Origin: Dichetophora obliterata
Taxonomy: Eukaryota; Arthropoda; Insecta; Diptera; Sciomyzidae
Direction of reading: 5' to 3'
Length of the DNA: 64,000 bases
Assembly: GCA_963920525.1 (NCBI GenBank)
Contig: OY986436.1
Coordinates: 177,355,361-177,419,360, forward strand
In this document: positions 10,790-21,912 of the stretch, in pieces
Position numbering within the stretch: the first letter of the stretch is position 1
Layout of the letters: every line of letters begins with the position of its first letter
Position numbers and translations under genes: made by a program
Notes under the pieces: model-generated
Seen by the model: only the letters and a program-made list of their open reading frames with translations
Database searches by the model: none
Told to the model about the DNA's origin: nothing

Positions 10790-11905
10790 AAAAATGATAG
10801 TATAGCGTGTTTTATAGTACAGAAGTGAAAGAAGTACATCTGCCACCCTTCTGGGGCTTTAAATACAACATACAGAAAATAGAAAATAAATTACAAAATT
10901 TTATTCTAATACGACTAAAACGGTTCGAAATAAAGCATTTTTATGAATTTGTGGGCGGTAAAAGAAGTGCAGCAATTCTTTTTGACGTAGAATTACGTCT
11001 TACAGCGCGGTTTGTATGAGGGTCATTTACAAAAATTTTTTAAAAGTGATATTTGGCACTTTGGGGTATACCTACAGCCTTTAATATTCATCGTACAAAG
11101 AAAAACTAAATGCCAAAGTCAAAAAAATTCTTATTCGGGGGTCCCAGGGGTCGCTGATCATGAATCTGACTTCGAAAACTCGAAAAAGTTAAAAAATGGC
11201 ATCGAAAAATGGCGGTTTAGTTTATTTGTTTTAAATTTAATAACAATATTTTTAAATTATGTTTTAAAACATTTGTTTTAAATATTAAAGTTTTTCCATT
11301 AAATTTTTCGTTTAAATAAATGTGTTTAAACTTAAAATTTTTACAACGAAAATATATTTAAAGACATTGTTTTGAAAACAAAAACTTTTGTTTTAAATTA
11401 AACTTTAAAAGCATTTGTGTTTAATTTAAATGAAATTGTTTCAAGCTCTATTTCAAAAACAAATTCGTTTAACATGAACACAATTTCATTTAATTTTAAC
11501 ACATATTTCCCTCAGTGTATGCTTACTTTCGGGCACTGTACTAAAAATGAGCGTGGTCACCCTATAGTTAAGCCCACTTTTCAAAGGATAAGAGTGGAGT
11601 GAGTTAAGTACGACAGGTATAACCTGAATTGAGCTGAAATTTTGGCAATCGATCTGTTTCGAGTGCGAAATGGTTTAAGGAAAAAAGTGTTGCCGCACCT
11701 TTTTTTACCGCCCACAAATTCATCAAAATTCTTTATTTCGAACGGTTTTGGTCGTATTAGAATAAAATTTAGTAATTTATTTTCTATTATTTGTGTGTTG
11801 TATTTGAAGCCCAGAAGGGTGGCAGATAGAGTGAAGATGTGTTTAGAAGATAAGAAGTTTCACTTCTGTATTGTATACACGCTATACCTACTGTGTTTCT
11901 TCATT
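10790..11905. repeat. Foldback repeat with ~200-bp inverted arms
   Basis: The left arm (about 10796-10990) and right arm (about 11690-11900) are inverted copies sharing TGCCACCCTTCTGGG, AAATTTTATTCTAATACGAC and GAATTTGTGGGCGGTAAAA. No target duplication was resolved. A further TGCCACCCTTCTGGG copy lies at 23539. The interior contains a monomer of the GGGGTCGCTGA...GAATCTGA repeat (11135-11180) that forms arrays at 52006 and 55290. Confidence 0.65.
11225..11500. repeat. Degenerate TTTTAAAT-type low-complexity tract
   Basis: Dense variants of TTTAAAT, TGTTTTAAA and AAACATTTG recur every 15-30 bp, forming many short inverted pairs. Probably decayed simple sequence within the foldback interior. 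Confidence 0.5.
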
Positions 11906-12134
11906 TTGGTGTTTTGGATAAATCTTTTTCTATTTTTTGCAATCTAATAAATTTTCCAATAATTTTGGGTATTTTCCGCACTGAAAATTTTTTATATATG
12001 CTATACATATATTTTTATATATGCTATATACATATATGCTAAGCACCATTAAATTTTAATGTAAGAAATTTCGTTGTTAAACATTTTATACAATTTCTCT
12101 TCCATTAAACACGATTTAAAAAACAATAGATTAA

Positions 12135-12398
12135 CAGCCCTATTCTGGCAAATTAACAAATTGTTAACCAGTATTTTGAATATTTCTATGTGTTTGTTGT
12201 AATTTTTTATTTCAAAACAAAATTTGAAGCTCAAAAATAAAAAATTTTGATAAACATTGTCAACTGCTTTTCAGTTATTGACAATTTCATTAAAAAATTT
12301 TGTCTTTTAAGCTTTAAATTTTGTATTGAAAACAACAAATACAAAGAAATATTCAAAATACTAGTTACACAATTTGTTAATTTGCCTGAATAGGGCTG
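12135..12398. mobile_element. 264-bp foldback MITE with TTAA target site
   Basis: Ends CAGCCCTATTCTGGCAAATT and, read from the right, CAGCCCTATTCAGGCAAATT. TTAA flanks both sides (12131-12134, 12399-12402). Each arm is about 120 bp, so almost the whole element folds into a hairpin. No ORF. Confidence 0.8.
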
Positions 12399-13302
12399 TT
12401 AATAATACATATATTGCCATTTTCAGATTAAATTTTATCCTTAAGCAAATTTCTTGTTCGGAAAAAAAAAATTAAATATTTAAAAAAAAAATTTTGGAGT
12501 GTACTTTTCAAACATTTTTAAGAAATGCACTTGAAGGAAGTTTATATAATTGTTTAAAGAAAAAGGTTTTTTAAAAATACAAAAGTTTAATAGTCTTATT
12601 CTGCTGATTCTCAACTGTAAACTTATTGACAAGCCAGTCTTTTTTATACTATTTTGTTGGCTGAGGGAGTTGGATACTTCCAAAATATTTCGCAAAACTA
12701 TTTGTTTTTAATATTCTGGTATTGAGGAATTTGTCAAGTTATGAGCTTTTGATTACATTTTTTAAAAATAAATCTTTACAGTTGTCAATAAATTAAGAAT
12801 AGTCAATCACCAAATAAGACTTAGGCTATTAGTCTAGAAACGGAGGTAGCAAAGTAAATACCTCACCCCGTCATCTTTTAAACTGTACATCGGAATTATC
12901 TTATATCACAGTTTTCACGTAATACAAGACTTATATCGGGGTTGAACGTGAATTTTTAAAAGAAAATAAAACAAGAATATCGTGTTTCAAAGATGGTTTA
13001 AATCATTATAATATTGTTCATCTAATCCTAGTACACCATCGGAAAGTGCACTATCGCAAACTTCTGATTTCTAGGGGCAATCACTTATCTCTGTTCCGAC
13101 TAAAAGATCACACGTTTAGGTTCAACCAACAATTTTCTTCATTATGAGCTTTATTATTCATTATTATTCATTATTCACTATTTCTCTTAATTTTGAAAAA
13201 TAACACTTGTTATATCTATACTTTTAATGTTATGAAATTTACATGCTTAGAAATTTTGAATCTTTAACATTTAATAAAAAAAAATACTTTTCTTTATTTA
13301 AG
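12399..13302. other. Upstream flank / probable intron end of the large repetitive-protein gene
   Basis: No coding exon recognised. 12590-12830 carries weak inverted words (AGTCTTATTCTG / AAGTCTTATTTGG) that may be another old MITE. The last ~20 bases before 13303 form a pyrimidine tract ending TTTATTTAAG, read as a splice acceptor, so the 5' exon(s) lie upstream and were not found. Confidence 0.45.
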
Positions 13303-13303
13303 A
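13302..13303 (+). promoter_or_regulatory. Probable 3' splice site
   Basis: ACTTTTCTTTATTTAAG precedes the open frame; an in-frame TAA (13299-13301) overlaps the acceptor, so the frame cannot extend upstream without splicing. Alternative: an unspliced gene starting at ATG 13446. Confidence 0.6.
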
Positions 13304-16300
13304 TGCCTTCCGATTGCTCGCACACTCAAACTTTATTTCAATTGATAAGAACTACGTACAGCCCGATGCCACCATCTCTCTGCCACCAACAAAGTTACTG
13401 AAACAAAGCACGGAAAGTACTGCACTCCACAATAATTTGAAAACAATGGAAAATAAAAATCGTAGTAATCATAGTAAAAAGTTAGAAATTAAAGAGCATA
13501 TGAATTTTGTGACAAGGACTCCAGTTAAAGTGAATTCTGACAAAAGCAATCAAGCAAATATGTGTTCTGATAGTAATCTGGAAAACTTGAAGAAAATGAT
13601 AATAGAACGCATTAAAAGAAGCCAAATGATAAAAATTCGAGATGATATGCGAAAAAATGATAGTAAGCTAAAATCATGCAACGAAAATAAGAAACCTGAC
13701 AAGAATGAAAATCGAAGTGAGCAGCACAATATAAATCAAAGTGAAAATCAAGAACAAAATCAATGTGAGATACAAGACCAAAGTCCAAAGCGCAGTCAAA
13801 ACCAGAGCCAAGGCCAATGTCAAAAGCGAAATCAAGATCAAAATCTTAGTTCCAATTTAAATCAAAGGCCAAATCAAAGTCCAAAACAAAAATCACCACC
13901 AAACCCTAGAGATTATTTAACTAAAGCGCAAAATTTAAAACGATCTCGAAACGAAATTCGAAGTCAGAGTGAAAGTCCCAATCTTCTTGGTCGCTACGCT
14001 AGAGAGCAAAATAATCGATATCAAAGCCAAGACCACAATGTGAACATTAATTCATACACAATTCCCAAAACATTTACAAGTCCCAGTTTAAGTTACAATA
14101 AAAGTCAAAATCGAAACCAAAATCAAATGAATATAAAGTTGAACCAGAAACAATACAAGAATCAGCATCAACATCAAAATGAAAATCAACTTAAAATCAA
14201 AAATCAAATATTTAACTCGATTTTAGACCTCAAACTGAATTCGAAATCAGTTGCAAGTACGAATGCACATAAACAGCAACAAATAATTAAAAAACAACAA
14301 AAAATTACTCAGTATCAGCAACATACTCAAGATGCAAAACACAATTCAAATCCAATAAGAAAGCCTATTTTAAAACCACTTCCATATCTCCCTAAGTCAA
14401 GGAATCAATATCCAATTCAAAATACAAATCAAAGTCAAGTTCCAATAAAAACTCAACTCCTTAAGCATATTTCATATCGGAATAGAAATGCAAATCAAAA
14501 CCGAAATGAAAGTTTTCGACAAACTCAGAATAAAACTCAAACTGCGATTTGCAATCAATCTGAAAACATAATAGAAAAACAGAGAGTAAAAGAAATTAAA
14601 ATACAAAGTCCAGCTCAAAATCAATATCAATATGAAAATGCAAAAGAACATCAAAACAAAAACCAAAATCAAACTAAAAGTAATGATATAAATGTAAAAA
14701 CAAATCATGTTATAGTTCAAAATAAACATCAAAATCAAAATGAATGTGAACATCTAGAAGAATATCAAAGTCAAACTCAAAACCAGCATGAACATTTAGA
14801 AGAGTTTCCAAATCAAACTCATCACAATCAAGAACAAAACCAATTAAACAAGATACAGAGTCAGGAGCAAATGGGTTCTGATATCAGAAAAAATAACAGT
14901 CCAACATATGAAATTCCACCGTTTAATATCAATACTTCTGAAATTCAAATCATGGATAATGTTGCCATTGATCACGATAACGGTAATGGTGATGTCGATG
15001 GTGGTGTCGATGGTGGTGTCGATGGTGGTGTCGTTGGTGGTGTCGATGGTGATGTTGATGGGGATGGGGATGACAATGATAATGGTGCTGATGATGATGA
15101 TGATCAAATTGCTGTTTCAGATGATAATGATGTTAATGTTGCCGCTGAAGATGGTGATGATTCTAATGAGGATGAAGATAAAGAGCGCCTAACAGGTGGT
15201 ATGGACAACAAAAGGGCACGCAGTCTTAATGACCCTCGTTACGATTCATCTTCAAATCTGCAGGGTTATAATCCACGTGATTCTTCTCGCAGTCTACAAT
15301 ACACTTTACCCGGTCCGTTCACGAGTCGACGCCAATGCCTTCAAAGCCTAAGCGGAGCTTCTCCTCCACCACGTCAAGTTCGTGCACGTGAACGAAAACG
15401 TGAATCCGAACCACTACCAGCAACGGATGCAAGAAAATCCGATATAAGAAAATCGGATGTAAGAAAATCAGATGTTAGGAAATCAGATGTAAGGAAATCG
15501 GATGTAAGGAAATCGGATGTAAGGAAATCGGATGCAAGGAATTCGAAAGACAAAAAAAAGGATAAGGATAAAAAAAGAGATAAAGACGATAACGATGATG
15601 ATGAAGATGATGATGAAGATGAAAATGAAGATATAAAAAAAGACAATAATAAAAAAAAATGGTTTTCAAAGAAGCAAAAGGAACAGGAGGAGCCTGAAAA
15701 GTCCAGTAAAAAAAGAAGATCGTCTTCTGATCAACCATCAGATCCTTATGAAAAAAAAGTTAGCATCGTAGAAAAACCTTGTGACCGCTCGTGCTCTTAT
15801 CGCAGGGCTGTCAGTCGTCAGCAGGAACTTGAAAATCAATTTGTTGATTTAGGCTGTGACCGCATCGAACTCTTGGAGAATCAGCTGGATTATCTTCGTA
15901 TGGAATTGGGTGGTATACGCAGTGAAGTCATGCCAGACGGTGGTGAAAATCCACGATTTACTGCTCTGGATAAACGACTGTTCGAATTGAATTTCCTAAT
16001 AAATGACATGAAGAAGAATTGTGGACCAGAGTATAACCGATTACAACAATCGCAATCGCAATTTCGAACTCAGACTCCCAATGGCATTCTTAGCCGACAT
16101 AGCTCAGTCGTGAGCAACGCAAACAACTCAATTGGCAAAACCGTTCCACGCAGATCGCGAGAAGTACGCGGCTCACTTCATGCAAGTGAAAGTGAGGAAT
16201 TATATGAAGCAGATCCCAGAATTCAATCTAAAAATGCACCTAAACCGTTTAAGTGCGAGTTATGTGACTGCAATAGTGATTTAGATGCCTCACGAAAACT

Positions 16301-17387
16301 AGCCAACTGTATCTTTATCAGAACAAAAAAATGCACTTGCGACAATTGTGATTGCCACAGAATTGAACAAGCAAAGAGAGATGCTTGCATGTTGTTACCA
16401 GATATTATGACAGAATCAGAAGAAGAAGAAGAAGAAGAAGCAGAAGAAGAAGAAGAAGATGTATATGATCCATATGATAGGTATACCATGGAATCAATTT
16501 GTAAGGGTGCCGCCATAGAAGCTGCCACAGCCACTGCTGTGTGCAAGTGTAAAGAAGAGAGGCCCTCTATAAGAGAATGTGGAACAGAAACCATGAGCAC
16601 AGAAGACAAGGACACATGGACCGAAGATGTAACAAAATATCCCTCTGTCGATAATAGCATTGATAATCAATTAAACGACAGCTACCGAACCATTAGCACC
16701 ACTGATCGAAACAGTTGCACCAATAGCCAAAACGGTAGTGCAAATGAAGAACACAGTAGCACATATGACCGAAAAAGTAGCAAGCTTGACCGAGACAGCA
16801 GCATGCATGACCGAAACAGCAGCATGAATGACCGAAACAGAAGCACGTATGATCGAAACAGTAGCATGAATGACCGAAACAGCAGCATGAATGACCGAAG
16901 CAGAAGCACCCATGACCGAAACAGTAGCATGTATGACCGAAACAGTAGCACGTATGACCGAAACGGTGGCACCAGTGCACGAAACAGCGGTAGCCGAAGC
17001 AGCTTCGAAAAGTCAAGAGATGAACCTGGACTGGGCCAAGGTAGCAGTTTCTGTCACTACTGTAACAATTCCAACTATCCAGTTATCGACAATAACGATC
17101 TGTGTGTTGAAGTGATGCGTCGTCTTGGTCAACACTGTGTCAACGAAATAGCTTTGACAATTCTGTTGCAGCCGAACGGTTTGTATCACATCAATATTGC
17201 CGTTATTTGCTCGGGTGAGCACATTGCCTGCCTCTATGCCACCGAGTTGGCCATTCGGTGTGCCAATCAAACCAATTTTTTCGAAGATATTATGACATTC
17301 TTTATTGTCGATGCCAGAAATACGCATTCGCAAAAGAATCAAATACTTAAGCACACTTTTGAGTTCGTTGACGATGAACGGAAATAA
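13303..17387 (+). CDS. Unrecognised large low-complexity protein: Asn/Gln-rich, acidic, RKSD and DRNSS repeats, Cys cluster, ordered C-terminus
   Basis: A single open frame of about 1360 codons in AT-rich DNA ends at TAA 17385-17387. It follows a pyrimidine tract plus AG (13301-13302), so it is probably the last exon of a spliced gene; the frame is open from the acceptor and its first ATG is 13446. Residues below count from 13314. About 130-520: Asn/Gln-rich, many QNQ and NQNQ words. 553-623: Asp/Gly/Val acidic run. 706-745: seven RKSD repeats. 745-780: Lys/Asp-rich. 835-906: probable coiled coil (ELENQFVDLGCDRIELLENQ). 979-1030: Cys cluster (CELCDCNSD, CTCDNCDCH) that could bind metal. 1033-1050: Glu run. 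1130-1227: DRNSS repeats. 1243-1357: non-repetitive end with CHYCNN and RRLGQHCVNEIALTILLQ. Family not recognised; no enzyme motif seen. Largely disordered; a scaffold or RNP role is possible but unproven. Confidence 0.85.
15429..15545 (+). repeat. 15-bp coding minisatellite (RKSD repeat)
   Basis: About seven tandem copies of a 15-bp unit (AGAAAATCGGATGTA and variants) encode Arg-Lys-Ser-Asp-Val. Copies stay in frame and differ mainly at synonymous A/G positions. Confidence 0.9.
16700..16985 (+). repeat. 24-bp coding repeat (YDRNSSMN-type)
   Basis: About a dozen copies of a 24-bp unit built on GACCGAAACAGTAGCA encode (Y/N/H)DRNSS(M/T). All are in frame; some have S-to-R changes. Confidence 0.88.
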
Positions 17388-17504
17388 GATTGATCAGAAT
17401 TGGGAATCTCAGCGTTGAAGGATGTGAGCTAACGGCTTGTGATCATTGTGTTTGAGGGTTTTTTCTAGCGTTCATGTTTAAGTTTTAAATTTGTAGTAGT
17501 TTTA

Positions 17505-17510
17505 AATAAA
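17505..17510 (+). terminator. Polyadenylation signal AATAAA
   Basis: AATAAA lies 118 nt after the stop codon, followed by T-rich DNA. More AATAAA/ATAAAA words occur at 17555-17570, so cleavage could be at either. Confidence 0.55.
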
Positions 17511-18000
17511 AACATTTTATTTTATTTTTGTGTAATGTATAAATATAATTCTTTGGATATAAAATAAAAAGAAGTTAAAAAAAGTTGGTGCGCATAAAGT
17601 GCATTTATTTAAATAGCAAATTTAAGCCAATTACGACAACAATTTCTTTCCAATCACCACTATAAGAGGGGAAAAAATTGTCTTAGATTTTTTGTAAAGG
17701 ATTTAAACAGCTCCAATTTCTGTAGTTTGGTTATACTCTAAAAAGAGTACCAACAAAGTAGTGTTGTTTTCAGTGCTGCTTTTGAGGATGGTAAAAACTA
17801 TTTAGTCCATGTTGAGACCTTTTCTCGATTTCGATATCGTAATCTATATAGAGAAATCATCATTATTTAATAAAGTCCATCACCAAAATTAAACGGTTTT
17901 TTATTTAATCCAACTATTGTTCTTAAGACCAATGAATTGTATTCATTGCTCAAAAATCATTGAATCAATGAATGAAATCAATGACTGCTAACAGCTATGT
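17511..18000. other. Downstream flank, no gene seen
   Basis: AT-rich. 17920-17990 has several ATTGAATCAATGAATG-type words similar to the palindromic repeat at 35550-37019. Confidence 0.4.
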
Positions 18001-18090
18001 TAAGCTGAGCAGGCCACTGCGCGTGATCCGTATGCTTAACCACGCTAACCCGGGTTCAATTCCCAGCTAAGACAGAAAGTTTTTTCAATG
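18001..18090 (+). repeat. tRNA-related SINE head, copy 2
   Basis: A-box-like TAAGCTGAGCAGG and B-box GGGTTCAATTCCC, then CAGCTAAGACAGAAAG and a T run. It shares the CAGCTAAGACAGAA tail with the copy at 3880-3972. No acceptor stem, so not a tRNA gene. Confidence 0.6.
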
Positions 18091-18719
18091 AATAAATATT
18101 TCGGTCGCCATCTCTCTACGGACAATGGCAAATCTCAGAGAATACAATTGATTAACAACACTCAATATACAATTGATTTATAGAAACTCGGTCAAATTAC
18201 TTTAAAGTACTAAAGTTGCCAAGTAGTTTCGTTTATGTATTAAATAATACTAGAGTTCGCCAGTGGTCGAAATTTGACGATTTCTCATATAATCTATGCC
18301 TCTGTTGATTCGATACAAAATTAATGTCAAAAATGTTTTTCATTAAAATTTAGCATAACTCTATATTTCCTATATTTACCTACTGAATGTAAATGATGAA
18401 TGTAGTAAAGCATCCGTAATAGATAGCGATGTCTAAAACTACCTCTTACACCATTTTCTTCCTCACTTGTATATATAAAGCTTTTATTTAAGAAATTCTC
18501 CTTATTTCAGGTCAAAGGTCACAAAAATATTCAGTGCACTCCTTTTTTCCAAAACCAGCGTTTAAAAACTTCTAATATTTTTCATTGCCTTTGCTGCTGC
18601 TTAAACTTATGCTTCTAAAAATCAAACAATCGCAGTCAAAGCAAAAGCAAAAACAAAAGATCTGATAGACTGCGAATCACTTCAGAAGAATCGACAGCTT
18701 TGGCAATTTTTATTTTGAT

Positions 18720-19300
18720 TGACTGAAACTGTGAACAAAATCGAAAGTCGAAGCAGCATCAGTTTTCAACAGTAGTTGAACAAACTGTTTTTCTTTTATG
18801 CTTTGTGCTGATACTTTCTAACATTTATTTGATCGCTTGCATGCCAATTTTTTTGCTTTTCGATCGCAAATCGCTTTTTGACAAGAAACTAGGGTGGACC
18901 CTAAATGGGCGGTTTTTTGTTTAATACTTTTTGTGTATGTGCTGGCAATATATAAGGGGTCGCTGATTCCGAATCTGATGTGAGGATTTCAAAAAGTGGT
19001 TTTGATACAAAGTTGGACTCTAAAAATGTGTTCTTGTGTTAAAAATGTCCAAAAACTTTTTTTCTGCCATCACATACATAGTATAAACCAAAACAAAATT
19101 TTTAGGCTCCATCCTAGTGACCTATCGAAGAGCGATTTGCGATCAAAACAAAAAAAAAATTGGCTCGAAAGCGATCAAACAAATTTATCAGCACAAAGCA
19201 TAAAAGCACAACAGTCTGCTACGACTTTTGAAAAACTGTTGCTGCTTCGACTTGAACAGTTGCTGCTGCTTCAACTTTCGATTTTATTCCCAGTTTCAGT
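18720..19300. repeat. Long imperfect inverted repeat
   Basis: Left arm 18720-18880 and right arm 19115-19300 are diverged inverted copies (GCGATTTGCGATC, TTTATGCTTTGTGCTGAT, CGAAAGTCGAAGCAGCA words). The spacer holds a GGGGTCGCTGATTCCGAATC monomer (18957-18980). Element limits are not resolved. 24730-24840 looks like a further partial copy. Confidence 0.55.
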
Positions 19301-19304
19301 TAGG

Positions 19305-19400
19305 GCATCCAATTTCGGGACGCTTCGGCAATCCCGGGATTTCAGGATTTGAAAAACACAATCCTGGGATCCCCTGCTAGTCCCGGGTTTGGCAAACCTT
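19305..19400. repeat. TCCCGGGAT-rich element end
   Basis: TAGGGCATCCAATTTCGGGA and CAATCCCGGGATTTC here pair with the inverse-orientation end at 9395-9475 (TAGGGAGTCCAATCCCGGAA). Probably termini of one TE family. Confidence 0.5.
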
Positions 19401-20589
19401 AGAAAACGAATTTTTTGGAAGATGTAATATGGAGCTTCAACGTAGTTATGCCTTGTTTTACATCACAAAGCATTGCGGAAGATTATAGAAAACTATAAAA
19501 CACAGTTTCGATTAAACGTTTGGATAGTATTTATTGTTTATTTCTGAAAAAACGAAAATTAATTCTTTAAAAAAAAATTTATAAAATTAGTTCATTCAAA
19601 AGGTTCGTTCATAACATTATTAAAAAAAATAGAATAGTTTAATAAAACTGTAGGTTAATTTTAAACTTTTGAAAAGACACAAAAAAAAAAACGGCGAGAC
19701 ACGTAAACTTAATTTTCAGTCATAGAATTTAGTGGCATACTCAGTTCTGACATTAGAATAAAGTCTCGAGCTATTCAGATTTTTGATATTTGACTTACAG
19801 TCAGGGCTCGCAAACAAACTCTAAAGAAAAGTATTTTTCTGTTCTGTTTGTTTCTTCTTAAGATCACAACAAGTATTTTGGTTTGTTTAGTTTTTTCTCT
19901 CCGATTCAAAAAGTAGCACAAACCGAAGCAAGTAGAGACGAGAGAGAAAAGTAAAATGAAATGTTTCTGTTTTCGAATAGAAAAAACTTCCTCTCACTGT
20001 TATGCTTTTGAATCGCGTGCACAAAAACAATCAAAGTAAAGTATCTTTAGCGATCTCTTGTAGGTTGCTGGAAGCACCAAAATCCGAAGAGAGATCTGCA
20101 AAGTTTGTTCGTTTCGTTTATGATGCGACTTTTTTTTTGAGTTGAAAAAGTTATTGCGTTGGAATTTTTCTTTGTTTTGTTGCTTTTATTGAATTTGTTG
20201 TTTTATATAGATGCGTTGTGCTTTTGTGCATATGTATATGAGGTAACGTTTTGTTCGTGAAAAAAAACAATGTCTCGGCGATTGGACAGTGCACAGCGGG
20301 GATAGGTTATTTCAAATTTAAGGAATGGTCTAGATATTAGAAATGACATTTTTTATTTCTATCCTAATTTTTTGCCAGTAAGGAGTGTTTAAAAATGAAA
20401 TTATTATTATATTTATGAATAATATGCACTTTTTGCATTATTAATTTTTTGATATCTGCCTCCGCATCCGCATCTAAGATCTGTATTTTATTATCAACAA
20501 AAAAAGAAGAAGCTAAAAAGCTAAGAAGCCATCAAGTATATACTTTACTTTTTATAAAATACAAATTACCCTTTATAAAAAATTAAATA

Positions 20590-21912
20590 CAGTAAAACCT
20601 CAGAAATAAGAAGCTAATAAAATTATAATCATCTAGAAATTAGAAGTTGAATTTTGAAAACATTAAAGCTTCTGAAATTAGAAGATTGTATTTTAATTTC
20701 CGAGGTAATTGTTTGTGCAATTTATATTTACAGCAATATATAACAGTGCAGCGTTTTCTACGAAAAATTTAAAATGAAGCTTGTGACCTTATTATAGTGT
20801 AGAATATTCGGTTTCGGTTTCGGTTACGGCCAGTTTCGGCCCTTTTAGTTTGTTTTGGCTATTCTGCTAATTTGAGGCCATATTGAGGTATTTTTGGTAA
20901 AAATTTCTTGCATCAGTTATTTAATTCAAATACATATGTTTGGTTTAATAAAAATATTTACAACGCATTGTACTAACCAAAAATTATGAATTAGTCTATT
21001 ATTTGATTTATCGTGTCAACGCAAAATATTTTGGTTAATTTAATGCGTTCGATTTTATCATTTTCGATTTTATCATACCTATTGTAAATAATATTAAAGT
21101 TTTATAGGTACTGAAGCCAAAATTATTAATTAAACTTACGAACGAATTTTGTGTGTGTGGAATAAAGGAAAAGAAAATAAAATATTTCCATTTTTATAAT
21201 ACTAAACCTTAAAAAAACAAAAAGACTGCTTTGTAGTTCTATAAAAATGTACATTGTAGGTGCATACTATTTTGAGTGTGTACGGAAGATATAAAGTAGG
21301 CAATACTTTAGTAATAAAAAATAAATTAAAAAATAGTCTCATTTATTATTTTAGAAAACTTCAATTATTTATTATAAACTGCAATATTCAAGTAATACTT
21401 TATTTTGTATTAAATTTTTTTCTTTTGTGTATGAGAGTTCCTTTTTTTTCTTTAAAAAAAAAATTATTTGAAAAAAAATTTAAATTATAAATAACCAGTT
21501 TCGGTTCTGGTTTCGGCTAGGCCGAATATTCGGTTTCGGCCAAAATTATGGTATCGGTCGAACACTACTTATTATGCTTAATGTACGCAATCAATTCACT
21601 TGGAGTCTTTTGTGTGGCAATAATTTTCATAAGAAAATTTCAGTGAGAGAAAAAGATTTTGTTTTGCTTCATATGAAAACGAAAATTACCAGACAAAATG
21701 ACGTTTTACAAAATAAGGCCATTTACATAAAAATGTGTATAATTTTCTACACATTATAAGTGTGTTATTTTTATCCAGTAACTATATCTTTAAATTATTG
21801 CTTGAGCAATATTATTATAAATTCAACTTTACAAATTTTAACTCCGAAATGATAAGATTTCAGAAATTAGAAAATCCCGACTAAAAAACAGCTTCTAACT
21901 TCTGAGGTACTG
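20590..21912. mobile_element. pogo-like MITE with TA target site
   Basis: Left end CAGTAAAACCTCAGAAATAA; right end, read inward, CAGTACCTCAGAAGTTAGAA. TA flanks both sides (20588-20589, 21913-21914). CAGTA..CCTC ends with TA are typical of pogo/Tigger elements. No transposase; it contains another element at 20796-21567. Confidence 0.75.
20796..21567. mobile_element. hAT-like MITE nested in the pogo-like MITE
   Basis: Ends AGTGTAGAATATTCGGTTTC and, from the right, TAGTGTTCGACCGATACC, then GGCCGAAACCGAATATTCGG. Flanked by CTTATTAT on both sides (20788-20795, 21568-21575). The terminal regions are dense in TTTCGG words. Confidence 0.75.

Noticed and set aside
14472..17354. Several antisense and alternate-frame ORFs of 75-145 residues within the large gene
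   Set aside because: Low-complexity shadows generated by the Asn/Gln, RKSD, Glu and DRNSS coding repeats.
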